Source: an uncultured Oscillospiraceae bacterium
GTDB taxonomy: Bacteria > Bacillota > Clostridia > Oscillospirales > Acutalibacteraceae
NCBI GenBank assembly: GCA_900555705.1
Contig: USLV01000031.1
Coordinates: forward strand, 1 to 9,174
Reading direction: 5' to 3'
DNA: 9,174 nucleotides
The notes beneath the pieces were generated by a model. It had not been told where the DNA came from and did no database searches. It was given only the letters and a program-made list of their open reading frames with translations. The translations under genes were made by a program, and so were the position numbers. Below are positions 5,812-9,174 of this stretch, one piece after another. Every line of letters begins with the position of its first letter. The first letter of the stretch is position 1.

Positions 5812-5868
5812 TGGCATATCTGGAGGGATTCTGAACCCGGGGGTTCGACTGTCCTACAGCACATATGC
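5812..5868 (-). pseudogene. Degenerate, shortened tRNA-like sequence
   Basis: Read on the minus strand, the 3' end matches a tRNA: GGTTCAGAATCCCTC in the T-arm position (one extra base in the loop), seven acceptor bases, a G and CCA. A 5' segment GCATAT (5868-5863) can pair with ATATGC (5819-5814), and CTGTAGGACAG can form a small D-arm-like hairpin. There is no room for an anticodon arm in only 57 nt. Plus-strand CTGGAGGGATTC followed by GAACCC is shared with the intact tRNA-Arg next door, apart from one inserted base. It is probably a decayed tRNA gene; duplication of a tRNA 3' end by an integrated element is the alternative. Confidence 0.55.
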
Positions 5869-5869
5869 G

Positions 5870-5907
5870 AAAAGAACTCCTCAGCCTGACGGCTAAGAAG
5901 TTCTTTT
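5870..5907 (-). terminator. Terminator of the tRNA-Arg gene
   Basis: A 17-bp stem (5907-5891 with 5886-5870, two G-U pairs) with a 4-nt loop, ending in TTTT. It starts directly after the encoded CCA, so this tRNA appears to be its own transcription unit. Confidence 0.85.
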
Positions 5908-5984
5908 TGGCGTGCCTGGAGGGATTCGAACCCCCGACCTTTTGGTTCGTAGCCAAACACTCTATCCGGCTGAGCTACAGGCAC
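5908..5984 (-). tRNA. tRNA-Arg (anticodon ACG)
   Basis: The minus strand from 5984 folds into a complete cloverleaf: acceptor GTGCCTG with CAGGCAC, D-stem GCTC with GAGT, anticodon stem TTTGG with CCAAA around the loop CTACGAA (anticodon ACG, read as ICG for CGU, CGC and CGA), variable loop AGGTC, and T-stem GGGGG with CCCTC around TTCGAAT. Discriminator G and CCA are encoded (5911-5908). No defects are seen. Confidence 0.96.
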
Positions 5985-6015
5985 ATGTCAACTGCTCATC
6001 TGAACAGCATAATAG

Positions 6016-6044
6016 ATTATAGGCGGTTTACGCCTGATTGTCAA
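6016..6044 (-). promoter_or_regulatory. Consensus promoter of the tRNA-Arg gene
   Basis: TTGACA (6044-6039), exactly 17 nt, TATAAT (6021-6016): a perfect sigma-A promoter, as expected for a stable-RNA gene. The start is expected near 6009, about 25 nt before the mature tRNA. Confidence 0.93.
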
Positions 6045-6310
6045 GTCCCAAACGGCATTTTTTTCATTTTTTCTGATTCCTGACAAACGATTCCTCCAAA
6101 AGCTGACGGTCGGATGCGGACTTTCTCCGTATTTCTCAATTCTTGTTGCCGGGAAAATATGCCTTGCGGCAGCGGCTTTGCCTGCCGCGACAGGCTTTTG
6201 GAAAGCATATCGTTATCCTCGGTGGGTGTTAGCCATGTAAGGAGAAGAACGCAGTTGGGCGTCTGTTCCCCTCCGAAAAACTATATTTCCTCTTGTTCGC
6301 CGAGGGTATG
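6045..6310. other. Gene-free stretch between tRNA promoter and marR-type gene
   Basis: No convincing gene is seen. On the minus strand, GGAGGGGAAC (6274-6265) can pair with GTTCTTCTCC (6250-6241) through two G-U pairs, 36 nt after the MarR stop codon, but no T-tract follows. A second hairpin GCGGCAG with CTGCCGC (6166-6172 with 6182-6188) also lacks a clean T-tract. Either could end or protect the MarR transcript. A 55-codon frame (6208-6041, minus) has a weak GAGGA before its ATG and no recognisable product. Confidence 0.5.
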
Positions 6311-6793
6311 CTAGTCCGGGAGAATGGGATTTTGTTCGTTGTGGCATGCCCGCTCAAAAAAGGCGCCCAGCCGGGAGAGGGCATCCAGCAACAGATGCAG
6401 TTCCTTTTCATCCAGCATTTGCCCCGCATCGTCTGCCATCCGCTCGTGATAGCGGGAATGAAACGCGTTGGCGGCCTTTCCTTTTTCCGTCAGGAATACC
6501 AGAATCACCCGCCGATCCTGTGGTGCGGATTCGCGGCGAAGATAGCCCTTTCGCACGAGTGTGCCGACTGCGACGGTAGTGGTGCTGACGCTGACCGACA
6601 GTGCCTCCGCCAGCAGCGACATCGTATTTTTGCCCTCCGCAGCCAGCCGCTCCGCAGCCGCCAGGACATGAATTTCCCGAACCGAGAGATCGGAAAAACC
6701 GCTGTTCGCAATCGCCTGCTCCTCATAGGAGAGCAGGACGTTGAACACACGAACAAAAAAATCATTGAGCTGTTGACGCTGTGGATCGGTCAT
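6311..6793 (-). CDS. MarR-family winged-helix transcriptional regulator (160 aa)
   Basis: A DNA-binding repressor of usual MarR length. Helical dimer regions lie at the ends (about residues 5-30 and 120-150). The helix-turn-helix is near 57-83 (LLAEALSVSVSTTTVAVGTLVRKGYL) and the wing near 86-104, with the hallmark DRR at 93-95 followed by VILVFLTEKG. MarR proteins bind palindromes as dimers and release DNA on binding phenolic or drug-like ligands or on oxidation; the only cysteine is Cys150, near the C-terminus. An earlier in-frame ATG (6829) would add 12 residues but overlaps the -10 box, so translation must start at 6793, preceded by GGGGGG (6805-6800). The gene is divergent from a small membrane-protein gene, with palindromes between, suggesting self-regulation and control of that neighbour. 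Confidence 0.9.
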   Translation of the reverse strand: MTDPQRQQLNDFFVRVFNVLLSYEEQAIANSGFSDLSVREIHVLAAAERLAAEGKNTMSLLAEALSVSVSTTTVAVGTLVRKGYLRRESAPQDRRVILVFLTEKGKAANAFHSRYHERMADDAGQMLDEKELHLLLDALSRLGAFFERACHNEQNPILPD

Positions 6794-6827
6794 ATCGTTC
6801 CCCCCGCAGATGATATCCGTATTTCTC

Positions 6828-6857
6828 ATTTTATCCGAGCGAAACCGAACTTGTCAA
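6828..6857 (-). promoter_or_regulatory. Promoter of the marR-type gene
   Basis: TTGACA (6857-6852), 18 nt, TAAAAT (6833-6828). The predicted start near 6821 lies downstream of the first in-frame ATG and upstream of the chosen one, leaving a leader of about 28 nt. Confidence 0.75.
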
Positions 6858-6896
6858 GCCGGAATACCGCTTTCGGAGATGTTTCGACTGATGTTC

Positions 6897-6918
6897 GCAA
6901 ATTTTTTCGAAAATTTGC
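6897..6918. promoter_or_regulatory. Palindrome in the MarR divergent region, candidate operator
   Basis: GCAAATTTT (6897-6905) and its exact complement AAAATTTGC (6910-6918) enclose TTCG. The length (22 bp) and AT-rich arms suit a MarR dimer site. It lies 40 bp upstream of the MarR -35 box and upstream of the rightward gene. Function is inferred. Confidence 0.45.
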
Positions 6919-6922
6919 AGAA

Positions 6923-6935
6923 TTTGTTTAACAAA
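6923..6935. promoter_or_regulatory. Second palindrome TTTGTTTAACAAA
   Basis: Six-base arms TTTGTT and AACAAA around a central T, five bases from the previous palindrome. Sites with TTG...CAA symmetry are common for MarR proteins. It lies just upstream of a possible -10 (TATTAT, 6954-6959) of the rightward gene, where a bound repressor would block the polymerase. No -35 box at good spacing is seen for that promoter. Confidence 0.45.
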
Positions 6936-6990
6936 ATCAACGGCTGACGTGTCTATTATATAAACGCCATTTCAGGAAGGGGAGACGACC

Positions 6991-7287
6991 ATGCTGCAGC
7001 CGATTGATTATGTGTGTATCGCCGTGCTCCTGTCGGTTCACCTGTTTCTGCTGGCCGGTGCGCTCCGGATGTTTTGCCGTCGGGTACGAAATGCCTGCAC
7101 CACAGAGGCTGTAGTGCAGGAAAAGCGTTGCCGTTTCCAGGCCGGATTTCCGGAATATACCGTCGTGTTTGCAGTCGGCAACCGGCAGCTGATACTGCGA
7201 ACCTCTGCGGAGGAGTTCGCGCAGCTGCGGGTCATGCAACAGGTCGCACTGGTTTACTATGCGGATAGCCTGATCGAATTTTCTTAA
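6991..7287 (+). CDS. Small single-pass membrane protein of unknown function (98 aa)
   Basis: Residues about 6-25 (DYVCIAVLLSVHLFLLAGAL) form one transmembrane helix, followed by a basic cluster (RMFCRRVR), so the remaining 65 residues are probably cytoplasmic. The soluble part alternates short strands (AVVQEKRC, YTVVFAVGNRQLILRT, FAQLRVMQQVALVYYADSLIEFS). This layout recalls the DUF2500 type, but the match is from memory and weak. AAGGGGAG ends 6 nt before the ATG and a terminator follows the stop. It is divergent from the MarR gene and is the likeliest target of that regulator besides itself. Confidence 0.7.
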   Translation: MLQPIDYVCIAVLLSVHLFLLAGALRMFCRRVRNACTTEAVVQEKRCRFQAGFPEYTVVFAVGNRQLILRTSAEEFAQLRVMQQVALVYYADSLIEFS

Positions 7288-7299
7288 GAATCTCATCCG

Positions 7300-7340
7300 G
7301 CGGCACGGGTTTTGTTCCTCCCTGTGCCGCTTTTGTTTTT
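7300..7340 (+). terminator. Terminator of the small membrane-protein gene
   Basis: GCGGCACGGG (7300-7309) pairs with CCC-T-GTGCCGC (7320-7330, one bulged base), then TTTTGTTTTT (7331-7340). It begins 12 nt after the TAA. Confidence 0.85.
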
Positions 7341-7365
7341 ACGCAAAACCGGGTGTCTGACCGAA

Positions 7366-7767
7366 TCATATGTCTCCCAGAACAGATGGGCCGAAGCCAT
7401 GCGGCAGCAGCTCGTCTGCGAGCGTCAATCGGATAAACGTCCCGTCCGCACGGGCGGCCAGCACCACGAGTGCGGGAGCGAACTCATAGAGCATCTGGCG
7501 GCAGGCGCCGCACGGCCAGCAGTAATCCGCGGTTTGTCCGGCGATCGCCAGACGGCGGAATGTGCGTGCGCCCTCTGAGATTGCTTTTACAAGGGCGGTG
7601 CGTTCCGCACAGATGCTGGAGCCGTAGGCCGCGTTTTCCACATTGCAGCCGGTGAACACCCGCCCGTCGGTGCTTTCCAGCGCTGCGCCAACCGGGAATC
7701 GGGAATACGGCGCATAGGAACGTGCCCACATGCTCCGAGCCAGCTCCACCAGTTCACGATCTGTCAT
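7366..7767 (-). CDS. cdd: Cytidine deaminase
   Basis: A cytosolic zinc enzyme of pyrimidine salvage that deaminates cytidine and deoxycytidine to uridine and deoxyuridine. Its 133 residues fit the small homotetrameric form. Substrate-binding SRFPVGAAL (22-30) and NVEN (42-45) are present. The zinc site comprises Cys53 with the catalytic Glu55 (CAE) and Cys86/Cys89 (PCGAC), an all-cysteine set as in the Bacillus subtilis type enzyme. All key residues are intact. AGGAGG lies 8-9 nt upstream of the ATG at 7767. Only 33 bp separate the start codon from the terminator of the upstream CotH gene and no clear promoter fits there, so it may rely on readthrough or on a promoter not recognised here. Confidence 0.95.
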   Translation of the reverse strand: MTDRELVELARSMWARSYAPYSRFPVGAALESTDGRVFTGCNVENAAYGSSICAERTALVKAISEGARTFRRLAIAGQTADYCWPCGACRQMLYEFAPALVVLAARADGTFIRLTLADELLPHGFGPSVLGDI

Positions 7768-7800
7768 GATTCTCTCCTCCTTTTGTAGAAGCTATGGTAG

Positions 7801-7835
7801 AAAGGCAGCGGATTCTGAACGAATCCGCTGCCTTT
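7801..7835 (-). terminator. Terminator of the CotH-family gene
   Basis: A 15-bp perfect stem (AAAGGCAGCGGATTC and its complement, 7801-7815 and 7821-7835) with a 5-nt loop, starting 3 nt after the CotH stop codon. On the minus strand the stem ends in TTT but CTACC follows, so the T-tract is short and readthrough into cdd is plausible. Confidence 0.75.
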
Positions 7836-7838
7836 GTG

Positions 7839-9145
7839 TTATCCGATGGTGCGATAGAATTGATCCAGACGCACGGTGCGATCCGCGAGGAAGGTCTTGA
7901 GCCATTTGATCTGTGCCTCGAAGGTCTGCGCGGCAACCACCTCATTCGAATTGGCGCCGACGTCCATTTCGAGAATCGGCCAGATACGGAAATTCAGCTC
8001 CTGCGACCGGTAGATCATATCCGCCCAGTCCTCGATCAGAAGATCCAGATCCTCGATTCCAGCCTTAAAGGAGGCCCATTCTTCCCGCAGAATATCGCGG
8101 GCCTGCTTTGTCTGGAACAGCGGACGGAACCAGCCGGCCCCACTGCTGTAGAGCGAATCCGGGCTTCCCTCGGCATTCCAGTAGTCGCAGTTGCCGGAGG
8201 AACGGTCAAAGTCCCAGACGGGCCCGAGCTTCAGCTTACCCCCGACATCGAGGGTCATATAGACGCTCGAGTGCATGGAGGAGTCGGTATTGTTCATGAA
8301 CTCCTCGATCAGATACCATTTCACAAAGGAGCGGACATCGATCCGTTCCTCGATTGCGCGGTAGTTACCACTCAGCAGACTGTTGGCCGCACTGGTCACC
8401 ACATCGCAGATATACCGCACCATCTCCGGTGTCAGATTCTTCGTGGACGGTTTTTTGATCGTCACCCATTTGCCTCCAATGGGAATCTGGAAGAAGGTCT
8501 CGTCGGTTTCGGGGTTATAGTAGGCGGGGCCAATGCGGCTCCAGCCGTATTCGCGCCAGCGGTTGGGATCGAGCGAGACAACGTGGTCGGTGCCGGCATC
8601 CTTTTCCATCACATGGGAATCAAATTCCAGCAGATAGCCGACCTGATCGGCGGCGGGTACCGCGCCTCCGTTGGCTTCGAGTGCGTCCTTGTAGTCCGTG
8701 ATATCCACGCGGTCGCCTTCGATTTCGATCTTTTCCATCAACAGGTAGTTGCCGTAATACTGTCCGTTCAGCCACAGATCAACCGGCCGTGCCTTCATCG
8801 TATACTCGGCGCCGGCCACCATCTCTGACAAATAGGCTGCAAGGTAGTTGCGCAGCAACGATTTGTCCTCGTAGTTCGAGATCAATGTCCAGTTTTTGGA
8901 TTTGGACATACCGAGGAAGCGCGCTTTCTCGTCCAGCTTGACCGTGAAGCTACGCTTCGGCTGCAGCCAGCTCGAGTTGCCGCGTCCCTTGGCACCGCCG
9001 GTGACAAGCTGGGCCTCCTGCGGCGCATAGTCGCAGAGAGTGGCGTCTCCACCGCCGACATAGAAACTGACCGGAGCATAGTCCTCCTTTGAGAGGATTT
9101 CATCCAGCTCCGTGGTGGTGAGCGCAACGGAGGGGAGGCCGGTGC
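7839..9145 (-). CDS. CotH kinase family protein, 5' end missing
   Basis: The frame stays open from the TAA at 7841-7839 up to the adapter junction, giving 434 residues without a start. CotH proteins are atypical protein kinases, first known from Bacillus spore coats, where they phosphorylate coat proteins; many gut clostridia have secreted ones of unknown role. Family motifs in order of visible residues: KGRGNSSW (about 52-59), KRSFTVKLDEKARFLG (63-78), NWTLISNYEDKSLLRN (84-99), YGNYLLMEKIE (130-140), LIEEFMNNTDSSM (278-290) and the metal-binding VWDFDRSSGN (309-318). The ATG at 8909 is internal, because conserved sequence continues upstream of it. The missing front probably holds a signal peptide and leading domains. 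No terminal anchor is seen. Confidence 0.92.
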
Positions 9146-9174
9146 CTGTCTCTTATACACATCTGACGCTGCCG
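9146..9174 (-). other. Nextera transposase adapter left on the contig end
   Basis: CTGTCTCTTATACACATCT (9146-9164) is the Tn5 mosaic-end sequence used in Nextera libraries, and GACGCTGCCG (9165-9174) continues the standard read-1 adapter. It is not genomic. Read on the minus strand it creates a false protein start reading MYKRQ. Confidence 0.98.

Noticed and set aside
5763..5984. 73-residue minus-strand protein across the tRNA
   Set aside because: It is a translation of the tRNA-Arg, its terminator and the tRNA-like remnant.
5812..5984. attL/attR pair of an integrated element at tRNA-Arg
   Set aside because: The two tRNA-like ends are under 100 bp apart with no integrase between, and the shared bases are common to many tRNAs. 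Kept only as an alternative explanation for the remnant.
6041..6208. 55-residue minus-strand frame
   Set aside because: A weak GAGGA precedes the ATG but the product is basic, unrecognisable and ends inside the tRNA promoter.
6293..6931. 212-residue plus-strand frame
   Set aside because: Antisense to the MarR gene and continuing through its promoter and operator region; no ribosome binding site.
7794..8828. 344-residue plus-strand frame
   Set aside because: Antisense to the CotH gene, which has clear family motifs; its start lies in the CotH terminator.
8882..9160. 92-residue minus-strand protein beginning MYKRQ
   Set aside because: The start comes from the Nextera adapter and the rest is an out-of-frame reading of the CotH gene.
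1..9174. CRISPR array, rRNA, replication origin or phage genes
   Set aside because: No regularly spaced direct repeats, no rRNA-like sequence and no phage or replication proteins were seen on either strand.

Overview
The window looks like a fragment of an uncultured, moderately GC-rich clostridial (Bacillota, probably Oscillospiraceae-like gut) genome. The evidence is textbook sigma-A promoters (TTGACA, 17 bp, TATAAT or close to it), strong AGGAGG-type ribosome binding sites, intrinsic terminators with T-tracts, and a typical gene set: a MepA-like MATE pump, a stand-alone FakA/YloV-like domain, a MarR regulator, a tetrameric-type cytidine deaminase and a CotH-family kinase. The last 29 bases are sequencing adapter, so the right edge is a contig end and not a biological junction.

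Left part (1-1660). A MATE efflux gene runs leftward off the window. It is driven by a near-perfect promoter, but its leader carries a strong intrinsic terminator before the start codon, so it is probably controlled by attenuation. Back to back with it, a second promoter drives rightward an 83-residue protein resembling one domain of FakA/YloV. Downstream of that gene lies a 232-bp internally deleted IS3-family element with both inverted ends, a remnant of its transposase and a hairpin. It sits inside what looks like the gene's own terminator.

Centre (1660-5605). An AT-rich promoter region with a palindrome near the expected transcription start precedes a single 1196-residue secreted, multi-domain glycoside hydrolase of the GH71/GH99-like type. 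A beta-rich module of about 130 residues occurs four times in it, once before the catalytic domain and three times at the C-terminus. The gene ends at a 22-bp perfect hairpin terminator.

Right part (5605-9174). Reading leftward are a tRNA-Arg(ACG) with a consensus promoter and its own terminator, then a degenerate tRNA-like sequence with a second terminator, then a short membrane-peptide remnant. A MarR-family regulator and a small single-pass membrane protein are divergent, with two palindromes between them. A cytidine deaminase (cdd) and a CotH-kinase-family protein both read leftward; the CotH gene is cut at its 5' end by the adapter.

Most genes are single transcription units with their own promoter or terminator. 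The window holds no multi-gene pathway. The items most worth follow-up are the repeated module of the glycoside hydrolase, the MATE leader attenuator, the deleted IS3 element in a terminator, and the degenerate tRNA.
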